Positions 15,340-23,533 of a stretch of DNA of 33,554 nt are shown here, piece by piece. This stretch comes from DATDAW01 sp036524675 (GTDB lineage: Bacteria; Verrucomicrobiota; Verrucomicrobiia; Chthoniobacterales; DASVRZ01), in assembly GCA_036524675.1 (NCBI GenBank), contig DATDBU010000136.1, positions 1-33,554 of the forward strand. Direction: 5' to 3'. A model generated the notes under the pieces. It saw only the letters and a program-made list of their open reading frames with translations, ran no database searches and was not told the origin of the DNA. The translations under genes were made by a program, and so were the position numbers. Positions within the stretch are counted from its first letter, which is position 1. Every line of letters begins with the position of its first letter.

Positions 15340-16002
15340 ATGCATATGGGATGCATACGCGGAAAGCAGCTGCGGCCAGCAAACGGATTAGCTTTCTTTG
15401 CAGACTTGCAGCGCCACCGGATTGTTCCGAGTGCCCATGCAGTCCTCATCTTGTTATTGATGGTTTTCAATGCGCAGGCAGGGCCCCGAATAACGCCTGC
15501 GGTAAAGCTCGTGGAAATTGACAAAACCCGACAGCACCTTCGTGCATTCGAGGGAGGCAGACTCGTTTTCCAGAGCCGGATCAGCACCGGGAAATGGGAC
15601 AGATCCACACCGAACGGGCACTTTCGGGTCAGGCAAAAATTTCGCATGCATTATTCGCGTCTGTACGACAACGCACCCATGCCATACAGCGTTCACGTCG
15701 TTGGGAATATATTCATTCACGGATTCAGCTACGTTCCGCAATGGCCCGCCTCGCATGGATGCATTCGCCTGCCTCTTGGCGGAGACAATCCGGCAAGACG
15801 GTTTTATTATTGGGTCGAACCCGGGACACCCGTGAAGATCATCGGTCGTTGGAAAGGACCGCCAAACGCCCGTTTACGCCTGGCCGAACCGACCGGCAAC
15901 AAAGGCCCTCTACGTCTTCAGCAACATCAACATTCGAGCATCGAATGGAATCCACGAAGTCTTTCTCTATCCACCCCTAAAACTCCCAGCACGCCCCCCT
16001 AG
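15340..16002 (+). CDS. L,D-transpeptidase (YkuD family)
   Basis: The 220-residue protein has an N-terminal hydrophobic export or anchor segment near residues 30-48 (VPSAHAVLILLLMVFNAQAG). A YkuD catalytic domain follows: VEIDKTRQHLRAF, STGKWDRSTPNGHFRV, and the active-site block with His127 in FIHGFS and SHGCIRLP (His139, Cys141). Such enzymes form 3-3 peptidoglycan cross-links or attach proteins to the wall in the periplasm. The unusual length before the hydrophobic segment makes the start uncertain; ATG codons at 15340 and 15346 are both possible and no strong ribosome site is seen. The cytidylate-kinase-like gene starts 6 bp after its stop, so the two form an operon. Confidence 0.9.
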   Translation: MHMGCIRGKQLRPANGLAFFADLQRHRIVPSAHAVLILLLMVFNAQAGPRITPAVKLVEIDKTRQHLRAFEGGRLVFQSRISTGKWDRSTPNGHFRVRQKFRMHYSRLYDNAPMPYSVHVVGNIFIHGFSYVPQWPASHGCIRLPLGGDNPARRFYYWVEPGTPVKIIGRWKGPPNARLRLAEPTGNKGPLRLQQHQHSSIEWNPRSLSLSTPKTPSTPP

Positions 16003-16008
16003 CCATCC

Positions 16009-16695
16009 ATGAAACCCTCGCTCTTCGACAAATGCCGGACTTATCTTGTTGCCCAGGTTTCCACCCCACCCCTCCCGCCAAGCCAGCCGCCTCGGGCCAT
16101 AACGATTTCGCGGGAGACCGGCGCCGGCGCCCTAACCATCGGACAGCTTCTTGCTGAGTATCTGCAAGCCCGGCAGAATGAGGGACAATCTCCGTGGGCT
16201 GTATTCGATCGCAACCTCGTGGAGAAAGTCTTGGAGGATCACGGGCTCCAAAAAACCCTGGCTGAACACATGCCGGAAGACGTCGCTCCCCGTATTCGCA
16301 ATGTCGTTGAAGAAATTCTTGGCGTTCATCCCCCGCCATGGACGTTGGTTGAAAACACCAGTCGCACAATTCTCAAACTCGCGTCTCTTGGAAACGTAGT
16401 CCTGGTCGGACGCGGCGCCCATCTCATTACCGCGCACTTGAAACACGTCTTTCACGTTCGCCTCATCGCCCCCGTGGAGCAGCGGATCGCGCACGTCGAG
16501 ACCTTCTACAACTTGAATCACGATGATGCCGTACATTTTACCCATAAGACGGATCGTGCGCGGGCCCGCTACGTCCGAGAACATTTCAAATCAGACGTAG
16601 ACGACCCCTTGCATTACCACCTGACGATCAATACGGGGCTCGTAAGTTTCAACGAAACAGCCCGGCTCATCGGCGATGCGGTTTTGAATATGTGA
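16009..16695 (+). CDS. Cytidylate-kinase-like family protein
   Basis: The 228-residue protein begins the kinase fold at about residue 28 with ITISRETGAGALTIGQLLAE, a relaxed P-loop typical of the cytidylate-kinase-like (Cytidylate_kin2) family. FDRNLVEKVLEDHG, VLVGRGAHLI, VFHVRLIAPVEQRIAHV and the arginine-rich lid TDRARARYVREHF follow, then YHLTINTGLVSFNETARLI. The block order matches family members annotated near sensor or transporter genes. True CMP kinase activity is not assured, since the canonical GPxGSGKST loop is missing. It is translated 6 bp after the L,D-transpeptidase and converges with xylA. Confidence 0.85.
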   Translation: MKPSLFDKCRTYLVAQVSTPPLPPSQPPRAITISRETGAGALTIGQLLAEYLQARQNEGQSPWAVFDRNLVEKVLEDHGLQKTLAEHMPEDVAPRIRNVVEEILGVHPPPWTLVENTSRTILKLASLGNVVLVGRGAHLITAHLKHVFHVRLIAPVEQRIAHVETFYNLNHDDAVHFTHKTDRARARYVREHFKSDVDDPLHYHLTINTGLVSFNETARLIGDAVLNM

Positions 16696-16750
16696 ATCTC
16701 CAGGAAATCACTGCGCTCATCGGAACCAGCAGGTTCCAGGCGGTCGCCGG

Positions 16751-18061
16751 TTACACGAGTTCGTTGATGATGTTCTCGATCAATTCCTGGCGGCCGCTGT
16801 TGTATTGGACGGGATCGGGGCTCCCCAAAGCGATCTCTTCCAGAGAAACCAATGTATGCTTTCCTGCTTCGATTTCCGCACCAAGGCTGCTGTCCCATGA
16901 CGCGTAACGGTTTTTCACAAGACCGGCGAGACGGCCATCCGTGCGGATGGCAGCAGCGATTTTCAAGCCGCGCGCAAACGCGTCCATCCCACCGATATGC
17001 GCATAAAACAGGTCGATCGGTTCGAATGATTCGCGCCGCACTTTGGCGTCGAAGTTCAATCCGCCTGTCGTAAATCCACCGATGTTGAGCAGCACAAGCG
17101 CCACCGCTGCAGCCTGATACACGTTTGTGAGGAATTGATCCGTATCCCAGCCGATAAGTTCGTCGCCCGTGTTTGCGTCGATCGACCCAAGCGCACCGGC
17201 AGCGGCTGCCACTTCGCATTCGTGATGCATCGTATGCCCGGCCAACGTGGCATGATTGGTTTCCAAGTTGAGTTTGAAATGGGGTAACAGATCGTATTCG
17301 CGGAGAAAATTCAGGCATGCAGCAGCATCGGAGTCGTATTGATGCCGGGTCGGTTCCTTGGGCTTCGGTTCGATATAAAACTGGCCCGTGAACCCGATTT
17401 CTTTTTTGTAATCTACCGCCATGTGCAAGAACCTCGCGAGGTGGTCCAGTTCGCGCTTCATGTCCGTATTCCACAGCGTGGAGTAGCCCTCGCGTCCGCC
17501 CCAGAACGTATACCCTTTGCCGCCGAGTTCGTGGGTCACTTCGATGGCTTTTTTGACCTGCGCTGCAGCATAAACATAGACGTCGGCGTTCGGACTCGTC
17601 CCGGCGCCGTGCAAAAAACGAGGATTGGAAAACAGATTTGCGGTTCCCCAAAGCAACTGGATACCGGTACGCGTCTGTTCCTCTTTGAGAACCTTGACGA
17701 CGGCGTCGAGATTTCTGTTCGTCTCAGCCAGGGAAGCGCCTTCGGGAGCGACATCCCGATCGTGGAAGGCATAGAACGGCGCGCCGAGTTTTTCGATGAA
17801 TTCAAACGCGACACGAACGCGGTTCTGGGCGTTCTCGACCGAAGCAGAACCGTCATCCCATGGGCGGATCGCCGTGCCGGGACCGAACGGGTCGGAACCA
17901 AGACCGCGAAACGTATGCCAGTAGGCAACGGAAAAGCGCAAATGATCGCGCATAGGCTTGCCTTCGACTAGTTCGTCGGCGTTGTAGTGCTTGAAAGCGA
18001 GGGGATTTTTCGAAGTGGGGCCCTCGAAAGGAATGCGGTTTACGTGGGGGAATGCAACCAT
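16751..18061 (-). CDS. xylA: Xylose isomerase
   Basis: XylA interconverts D-xylose and D-xylulose using two divalent metal ions. The 436 residues place it in the class II group (about 440). Key regions are WHTFRGLGSDPFGPGT (49-63), the catalytic histidine block FYAFHDRDVAPEG (His100, Asp103), the metal ligand in QFYIEPKPKEPTRHQYDSD, KLNLETNHATLAGHTMHHE, and the C-terminal FYAHIGGMDAFARGLK. No xylulokinase, xylose transporter or XylR lies beside it, so the next pathway step is encoded elsewhere. A xylitol-type dehydrogenase and LacI regulator lie 6 kb away and could be related, but no copy of their operator is visible upstream of this gene. Confidence 0.96.
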   Translation of the reverse strand: MVAFPHVNRIPFEGPTSKNPLAFKHYNADELVEGKPMRDHLRFSVAYWHTFRGLGSDPFGPGTAIRPWDDGSASVENAQNRVRVAFEFIEKLGAPFYAFHDRDVAPEGASLAETNRNLDAVVKVLKEEQTRTGIQLLWGTANLFSNPRFLHGAGTSPNADVYVYAAAQVKKAIEVTHELGGKGYTFWGGREGYSTLWNTDMKRELDHLARFLHMAVDYKKEIGFTGQFYIEPKPKEPTRHQYDSDAAACLNFLREYDLLPHFKLNLETNHATLAGHTMHHECEVAAAAGALGSIDANTGDELIGWDTDQFLTNVYQAAAVALVLLNIGGFTTGGLNFDAKVRRESFEPIDLFYAHIGGMDAFARGLKIAAAIRTDGRLAGLVKNRYASWDSSLGAEIEAGKHTLVSLEEIALGSPDPVQYNSGRQELIENIINELV

Positions 18062-18120
18062 GCTCTAATGGTGAGTTCCGTTTCGCTCAAACTGCAACTC
18101 GAAACACGGAGCATCCCATT

Positions 18121-19200
18121 TCATCGGCTCGACTGCAGCGCCCGGAGCGCATTTCCGTAGCCCGTGAGTTCGACATAACCCCGGCCGGTTTGCGATCCCT
18201 CAATTCGCACGGCGCCCTCCCAGTAAGTGATCGGCGAGAAAAACATTTCCTGATCGGAGAGCCTCGCACGGGTGTTCACCGCAAGACCAAGGCTTGGAAT
18301 CGAAACATGCCAATCCAGAGGATACACGGCTTTTGTCGAAGGACTTATCCATGTGAATTTCCCGGGTTTCGCCTCAAAATCGATGTTGCGAAGGTGGATC
18401 GACTTGCCGGTTTTCGGGATAAATGTCCCGCTGGAAACCGGATCCACAGAGCCATCCTTCCGTCGCATCTGGTAAAGCATGAGTTCGCTGCCATCGTCGA
18501 ATTGCAGTCCAAACCAGTTCCAGCCGATCTGATCCTCAGCCAGTTGGTTTGTCGCCCATTCATGGTCAAACCAGCATTCGCCTTCGACTGCGATAGCCTT
18601 CCCGTCCAGGACAATTTCCCCCGTCGTCTTCAGCCGGGTTTGAGAGTAATAGTGCGAGGCCTGTCCCTCTCCCGAGGCCTTCTGGCTAACACCGTTTTCA
18701 CCCTGGACCACTGGTTCCTTCAATGGTGCCGCCGTAAGATGAATCCCCTGCCCCGTCGGTGATGCTCGGAATTCCCACGCTCCGTCCGGGTTGAGGCGCA
18801 GCGTCCAGTCTTTGATCCACGCAACTTTTTCGACATCGCCAAATCCCGCCTCCTCGAAACTTCCCCGGCTGGTCACCTGATCCGAATGAAACTTGCGCGC
18901 GCCGATGTCGCTAATCGCAGCATGGGCGAAACTCAAATCGCGCACGCCAAAGTCCGAGTCAGGCTTCCTTTCGTTAATCCCCTGCCGGAAAAACGTCACT
19001 TGAAAGCCAAACTCTCGTCCGTCTTTCGTCCGGAGATTCCCCGTGAAGTACCACCACTCCGTCCTGAATTCCCGATGCACCATATGATCGCGCGGAAACT
19101 CATATTTCCATCCCGCCAAAGCGAGCTCCCATGCATGAACATTCGACAGAGTCGTAAAAACCAACAAAAAGAGTGCCAAACATGCTTTTTCTCCGCGCAT
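18121..19200 (-). CDS. Secreted lipocalin-like protein of the AttH/CrtC family
   Basis: The 359-residue protein has a signal peptide ending near SNVHA. Paired lipocalin-like barrels follow with the family hallmarks TEWWYFTGNLRTKDGREFGF, QVTFFRQGI, WFDHEWATNQL, and WNWFGLQFDDGSELMLYQMR. This AttH/CrtC group is named after an Agrobacterium attachment gene and carotenoid hydratase; the secreted members usually accompany an FtsX-type ABC exporter and probably handle lipids. The matching permease is in this window at 20859-23396 but separated by a Fic gene. An in-frame TTG at 19212 is possible; the ATG at 19200 is preferred because it gives a normal signal peptide. Confidence 0.85.
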   Translation of the reverse strand: MRGEKACLALFLLVFTTLSNVHAWELALAGWKYEFPRDHMVHREFRTEWWYFTGNLRTKDGREFGFQVTFFRQGINERKPDSDFGVRDLSFAHAAISDIGARKFHSDQVTSRGSFEEAGFGDVEKVAWIKDWTLRLNPDGAWEFRASPTGQGIHLTAAPLKEPVVQGENGVSQKASGEGQASHYYSQTRLKTTGEIVLDGKAIAVEGECWFDHEWATNQLAEDQIGWNWFGLQFDDGSELMLYQMRRKDGSVDPVSSGTFIPKTGKSIHLRNIDFEAKPGKFTWISPSTKAVYPLDWHVSIPSLGLAVNTRARLSDQEMFFSPITYWEGAVRIEGSQTGRGYVELTGYGNALRALQSSR

Positions 19201-19384
19201 TCCAGAAAACAACGCATCACACGATGCTCAAAACAAGCCCTCTGAAACCAATCAAAATAATCTGGATTTCATACTCGAATTCCCTTACCGGCTGGCATTC
19301 CGCTGAGGGGATATTTTTTGCGCTTGTCCGCGTCGTGCCTGAGCGTCTCGAAGGAGTTTTGGCCATGCGAAGGTTTTGTTCCGA

Positions 19385-20575
19385 TTAAGACGGCTCGTCC
19401 GTTTCCTGGTTTAAGATCGACAGGTAATCGGCATAAGCGAAAAGGCGGCCGTACGAACCACCCGTAATTTCCTGGACGATGCCTTGAGACTGGAGCGTGC
19501 GAAGTGCCTTGCTAGCAGTGGGATGTGAAACCGCGACTGCAGCAGCGGCTTTTGCAATGGAGATCACAGGATTGCGCTGCAAATACTGGTGTAACCGGAT
19601 TACAGAAGGGGATTCTCTCGCGAGAAGTGCTGCGTGGCGGGCAAAGAGTTGTAGAAGTTTTCTGGCCGTATCGGTGGCCGAACGCGAGACTTGCATCACA
19701 CCCGTCAAAAAAAACTGAAGCCAAGCTTCCCAATCGCCAGTCATACGCACGTTTTGGAGGAGACGGTAGTATTCGCTACGATGTTGTTTGAAATATAGCG
19801 AAAGATACAGCATCGGCTGGCTCATTACTCCCTCCGTGCAGAGCAGGAATGTGATAAGCAGACGCCCGAGACGACCATTGCCATCCAGGAAAGGGTGAAT
19901 GGTCTCGAACTGGACATGAGCCAGGGCGGCTTTCAACAAAGGGCGGGTTTTGACTGGATCGTTATGCAGAAATTTTTCGAGAGCGCCCATAGTTTCCAGA
20001 ACAGCATCTGGGGGCGGAGGCACAAAGTAGGCGTTGCTAGGCCGCGTGCCACCAATCCAGTTTTGACTGCGACGAAATTCTCCTGGTTGCTTTCCGCTGC
20101 CCCGGCCATGGGCAAGAAGCCGGGCGTGAATTTCCTTCAATAGCCGCAAGGACAATGGAATTCCGTCTTTAATTTGTTGCAGGCCATATTGCATCGCATC
20201 GACGTAGCAGGAAACTTCGGTGACGTCGTCGATCAGAGCGGCGGGCGTACTGTCGAGTTCATGCTTCAACAAATCGGAAAGCGACGACTGAGTGCCCTCG
20301 ATCTGGGAAGAAAGAACGGCTTCTTTGCGGATGTAAGTGTAAAGAAAAAGCTGCGGGTCGGGCAGAAGCAGAGAAATTCCATCGAGTCGCCCGATTGCGG
20401 TGGAAGCGGCGTCGAGCAACGTGCCGAGATCGCCGTCAATCACCAGAGGAGGATCCGGCGGCAGAGGACGTGGTACAAAAGCCTTCGCGGTCTCGCCCGT
20501 GGTGGAGATGGGGATAAAAGCCGGATAATTCGCGCTCCATGAATGAATTGTAATAAAACGGCTATTTTCTTTCAA
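19385..20575 (-). CDS. Fic-family protein (AMPylase-type) with autoinhibitory and winged-helix elements
   Basis: Fic enzymes usually transfer AMP to protein hydroxyls. The 396-residue protein has a Fic_N region, an N-terminal inhibitory motif SSQIEG (Ser89-x3-Glu93-Gly94) that marks class II self-inhibited enzymes, and the complete active-site loop HPFLDGNGRLGR at 227-238. The C-terminal 90 residues form a winged helix-turn-helix (ISIAKAAAAVAVSHPTASKA then LRTLQSQGIVQEI), suggesting DNA binding and self-regulation. The start is a TTG at 20575 with no clear ribosome site; no upstream ATG fits. The target protein is unknown. It sits between an AttH-like gene and its likely permease partner, so it looks inserted. 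Confidence 0.9.
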   Translation of the reverse strand: MKENSRFITIHSWSANYPAFIPISTTGETAKAFVPRPLPPDPPLVIDGDLGTLLDAASTAIGRLDGISLLLPDPQLFLYTYIRKEAVLSSQIEGTQSSLSDLLKHELDSTPAALIDDVTEVSCYVDAMQYGLQQIKDGIPLSLRLLKEIHARLLAHGRGSGKQPGEFRRSQNWIGGTRPSNAYFVPPPPDAVLETMGALEKFLHNDPVKTRPLLKAALAHVQFETIHPFLDGNGRLGRLLITFLLCTEGVMSQPMLYLSLYFKQHRSEYYRLLQNVRMTGDWEAWLQFFLTGVMQVSRSATDTARKLLQLFARHAALLARESPSVIRLHQYLQRNPVISIAKAAAAVAVSHPTASKALRTLQSQGIVQEITGGSYGRLFAYADYLSILNQETDEPS

Positions 20576-20647
20576 TTGATAAGGAAAATTAAAGGAGGAC
20601 TTACATTTGCCAGACAGATTGAAAGAATAGACTGATTTTCTTTCAAT
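20567..20647. repeat. Three copies of TTCTTTCAAT before the Fic gene
   Basis: The 10-mer lies at 20567-20576 and 20638-20647 on the plus strand and in inverted form at 20618-20627. The last two form a perfect inverted repeat with a 10-bp spacer. The first and third are direct repeats extending to 13 bp (minus strand ATTGAAAGAAAAT), and the first overlaps the Fic start codon. Placement at a promoter and start codon suggests operator sites, plausibly for the Fic protein's own winged helix. Confidence 0.6.
20618..20646 (-). promoter_or_regulatory. Candidate fic promoter inside the inverted repeat
   Basis: Reading toward fic, TTGAAA (20641-20646) and TTCAAT (20618-20623) are 17 bp apart, a reasonable -35/-10 pair. 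Each hexamer lies in one arm of the inverted repeat, so a protein bound there would block transcription. The leader would be about 35 nt. Confidence 0.35.
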
Positions 20648-20672
20648 GTTTTTACATATGGAAAAGAGGCTT

Positions 20673-20765
20673 TCATTTTAGGGAGCCGAGCGCCTGAATT
20701 ATCTCATCGAAGTATTGCTCGACCTTGGCCGAGAAAATGCCCCAGTCGACGTCCCTGTGGCGGTG
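20673..20765 (-). pseudogene. C-terminal remnant of an unknown gene
   Basis: A minus-strand frame bounded upstream by a TGA at 20766-20768 encodes HRDVDWGIFSAKVEQYFDEI and then IQALGSLK with a stop at 20673-20675. The composition is strongly protein-like and looks like the last 30 residues of a soluble protein, but there is no start or upstream portion. I do not recognise the source. It lies beside the Fic promoter, consistent with DNA rearranged at this spot. Confidence 0.35.
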
Positions 20766-20776
20766 TCAATAGAAGT

Positions 20777-20841
20777 CTCACGCGAAGTCGTGGAGTCGCG
20801 CGAAGCGAACTTTAATAAAAACCGTCGCCCCTTCGCGTGAG
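20777..20841 (-). terminator. Inverted repeat downstream of the FtsX-type permease
   Basis: CTCACGCGAAG at 20777-20787 and CTTCGCGTGAG at 20831-20841 are perfect 11-bp complements around 43 bp. The structure starts 18 bp past the permease stop on the minus strand, and the enclosed loop holds a short T-rich run. It may end the permease transcript or mark a recombination scar. Confidence 0.4.
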
Positions 20842-20858
20842 GCTTGGTGGCCCGGACT

Positions 20859-23396
20859 TCATTCCGTGCGTAGGGCGGGAGCCAGTGGTAGCCGGGAAGC
20901 CCGCCAGGCAGGGAACCAGCCGGCGACTAATGCGACAGGGATCAGCCAAAATGGTGTCGCCCCAAGAAGGAGCCACGGCCAGGCGAGTTGAATCGTCCAA
21001 CCAAAAAAGGCTTTGTTCACGACAAATGTGAGAATCACGGCCAGACCGGAGCCGGTGACCAGACCAAGCACCGCAGACAATCCGCCGATCAAGCCGGCTT
21101 CGACGAGGACGAGACGCCGGATTTGATCTGCTCCTGCCCCAACGGCACGCAGGACAGCGAGATCACGCACTCGCTCCGTCACCAGCATCGAGAGCGTGAG
21201 AATGATGCCCGCGATGGCGACCACAATCGCGATGACCCGCAGCAACGACGTAATGGCAAATGTCTGATCAAAGATCTTGAAGATCCGTTCACGAATCATC
21301 CGATTCTCCAAAACAGAAAACTCTCCCGCACCTGCGAATTGCTGGCGGAACTCATCCGCAACCCGTTCAATGTCGGCGGGTCGTTTCAGATAAACGGCCA
21401 TGGAATGGACGCGAAGGTCGTCCCAATAAACGTCAAAATTCGCGCGCGACATGAGAATGCTGCCCTCGTCACTCGTGTAGTCGTAGTATGCGCCGCCGAT
21501 CTCGAAAACCCGGTCTCCTTGCGGCGTAGGCAACGTGATCGCATCTCCTGCCCGCAGGTTAAATCGCCTCGCGAACGGCTCAGAGATCAGCACGTAACCG
21601 GACTCGAAAAGCAGCCCGTTTCGCAGGCGATCGTCCCCTTCGAGAAACCGCAAGTTATCGCGCAAATAGCCACGAACGACTTCCAACCAGATCGTTTCTC
21701 CGCGAAACGGAATCTGGATTTGGCGAAAAGTATCAACGGCCTTCACCTCTGGCCGCTCCTCGAACCAGCCCGGAACCTCCGGTGGCAGAAAACCACCGAG
21801 TGCTAATGACGCGCTGGATGCCGGGGACACGAACAAGTCGGCTACCAGACTGCGTCCGAGCCATGTGTCAACCGTCTGCCGAAAGGAAAAAATCATCACC
21901 GAAACACCAATCATCATTGCGATGGATGCCGCCAGCGCCGCGACGGTGAGCGAGGTGCGTCCGAGCGAACGCCGCAAATTTTGCGCGGCCAAAGATGCGA
22001 ACAACATGCGCGTGCCGATTTTCTGCAAGAGCCAACCCGCACCAGCCACGAGCGTCGGCGCAAAGAACGAACAGCCCGCCATGAAAAAGAACGCGCTGGC
22101 GAAACCCAGCCAGGCAATCTTTTGCAGCGAAAAGTAACCGCACAACACCGACAGCGCGCACAAGAGCAATCCTAGGACAGGCATTTGCCATGAAATGCGG
22201 TGACTCTTTCCAGCGCTAATCCCCGGGTTCAGCGCCTGGACCGGGGGCAGGCTCGCCGCCTCATTCGCCGGAATCCACGCCGCAACGAGGACCGACGCAA
22301 GTCCAACTGTCACGGCAACAAAGATTTGTGGACCAGAAACAAAAACGCGATCCAGACTCATCAACACGTAGAGGGACGAGATCGTTTTGCTGACCGTTGC
22401 CGCCAAAAAATTAGAAAGCACGACGCCGCCAGCGACTCCGAAGACCAGCCCAACCATTCCATAAAGCACGGCTTCACCGAGAAAAAGTCCACGAATCTGC
22501 CAGCGCGACGCGCCAACCGAGCGCAAAATTCCGATTTCCACTCGCCGCCGTACAACCGATGCCGAGACCGTATTGTGAACCAGGAACGTCCCAACCAACA
22601 ACGCAACGAGGCTCAGCGCGGTGAGATTGAGCTGAAACGAACGCAGCATCTGCGAAACCTGTTTACTGCGTTGCGCTGGCGGCGCAACCGAAACCGTCGG
22701 AGGCACGATTTTTCGGATTTCCGCAGCAACATTTTCATCCGCAACCACCTGAATCGACGACACATACGAGCCCATCCCGAAAAGAATTTGTGCGAATCCG
22801 ATATCCATTGCGGCCATCCGTGTTCCCCCACCGGAAAGCGACGGGTCGATCTCCAAAATCGACCGGATTTCCAGCGGCACGCGCCGGCTGTTGACCAGCA
22901 CATCCAGCGTTTCCCCGATCTTCAGACCGTACTTTCGGGCAAACTCCGCCGGAATTGCCACCGAATGCGGATTCGACAAAAACTCCTGGAAATCAAGGCC
23001 TTCACTTCCATCGCCGCCGCGAAACGAAAGCGTCGAAAACTCCTGGCTTGTAAAAGGATCGACCCCAAGAATTCTCAGGAATTCTCCTGGATACGAAGGC
23101 ATCGTCACCACACCTTCCACGACCGGTGTCGCCGCTTTCACCCCAGGCAGTCTGGCGATTTTCGGAAAGAGCGCGTTGTCGATCGCTCCACGGACTTCCA
23201 AAGTCGCTTTCCCCGCGACCAGATCGACACTCGCTCGCAATGCCTGGTTCGCGCTGTGATTCGCAATTTGTATCGCCAAAAAAACTGACACTCCGAGCGC
23301 GACGCTCGCGATGTTCAGCACCGCCAGCAGCCGATGCCGAGCCGCATACCTCACGACCTGCCATACAAAAACGCGGATTAGGTTTGGCACGGTCAT
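20859..23396 (-). CDS. FtsX-like ABC transporter permease, AttF/AttG type
   Basis: The 845-residue inner-membrane protein has an N-terminal helix (LLAVLNIASVALGVSVFLAI), a large MacB-type periplasmic domain, three helices forming an FtsX block (VALLVGTFLVHNTVSASVVR, VEIGILRSVGASRWQIRGLF), then a second periplasmic domain and a second FtsX block (VTERVRDLAVLRAVGAGADQ). Two FtsX repeats in one chain mark exporters of lipids or lipoproteins that need a separate LolD-like ATPase. No ATPase gene lies next to it; upstream is a LacI regulator, so that partner must be elsewhere. The AttH-like secreted protein downstream is its usual companion, now separated by the Fic gene. Confidence 0.88.
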   Translation of the reverse strand: MTVPNLIRVFVWQVVRYAARHRLLAVLNIASVALGVSVFLAIQIANHSANQALRASVDLVAGKATLEVRGAIDNALFPKIARLPGVKAATPVVEGVVTMPSYPGEFLRILGVDPFTSQEFSTLSFRGGDGSEGLDFQEFLSNPHSVAIPAEFARKYGLKIGETLDVLVNSRRVPLEIRSILEIDPSLSGGGTRMAAMDIGFAQILFGMGSYVSSIQVVADENVAAEIRKIVPPTVSVAPPAQRSKQVSQMLRSFQLNLTALSLVALLVGTFLVHNTVSASVVRRRVEIGILRSVGASRWQIRGLFLGEAVLYGMVGLVFGVAGGVVLSNFLAATVSKTISSLYVLMSLDRVFVSGPQIFVAVTVGLASVLVAAWIPANEAASLPPVQALNPGISAGKSHRISWQMPVLGLLLCALSVLCGYFSLQKIAWLGFASAFFFMAGCSFFAPTLVAGAGWLLQKIGTRMLFASLAAQNLRRSLGRTSLTVAALAASIAMMIGVSVMIFSFRQTVDTWLGRSLVADLFVSPASSASLALGGFLPPEVPGWFEERPEVKAVDTFRQIQIPFRGETIWLEVVRGYLRDNLRFLEGDDRLRNGLLFESGYVLISEPFARRFNLRAGDAITLPTPQGDRVFEIGGAYYDYTSDEGSILMSRANFDVYWDDLRVHSMAVYLKRPADIERVADEFRQQFAGAGEFSVLENRMIRERIFKIFDQTFAITSLLRVIAIVVAIAGIILTLSMLVTERVRDLAVLRAVGAGADQIRRLVLVEAGLIGGLSAVLGLVTGSGLAVILTFVVNKAFFGWTIQLAWPWLLLGATPFWLIPVALVAGWFPAWRASRLPLAPALRTE

Positions 23397-23461
23397 TCAC
23401 AGAAGCACGCCAAAATATACTCAGAGAAGGAGACAAAGGCAGCGAAGAAGAAAAGTATTGG

Positions 23462-23480
23462 AACCTGAATTCGCCAGGTT
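23462..23480 (-). terminator. Possible terminator after the LacI-type gene
   Basis: AACCTG and CAGGTT form a 6-bp stem around a 7-nt loop 54 bp past the regulator stop. On the minus strand it is followed by a T-rich stretch (ACTTTTCTTCTT). A wider ACAAAGGCA/TGCCTTTGT pair encloses it. The short stem makes this tentative. Confidence 0.3.
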
Positions 23481-23533
23481 GTTGCCTTTGTTCTGTCGGT
23501 TGCAATTCTCTTCGTATTCCAAAAAACCTTCTG

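Noticed and set aside
22200..23288. A 362-codon plus-strand frame opposite the FtsX-type permease
   Set aside because: Arginine/histidine-rich shadow of a hydrophobic membrane protein on the other strand.
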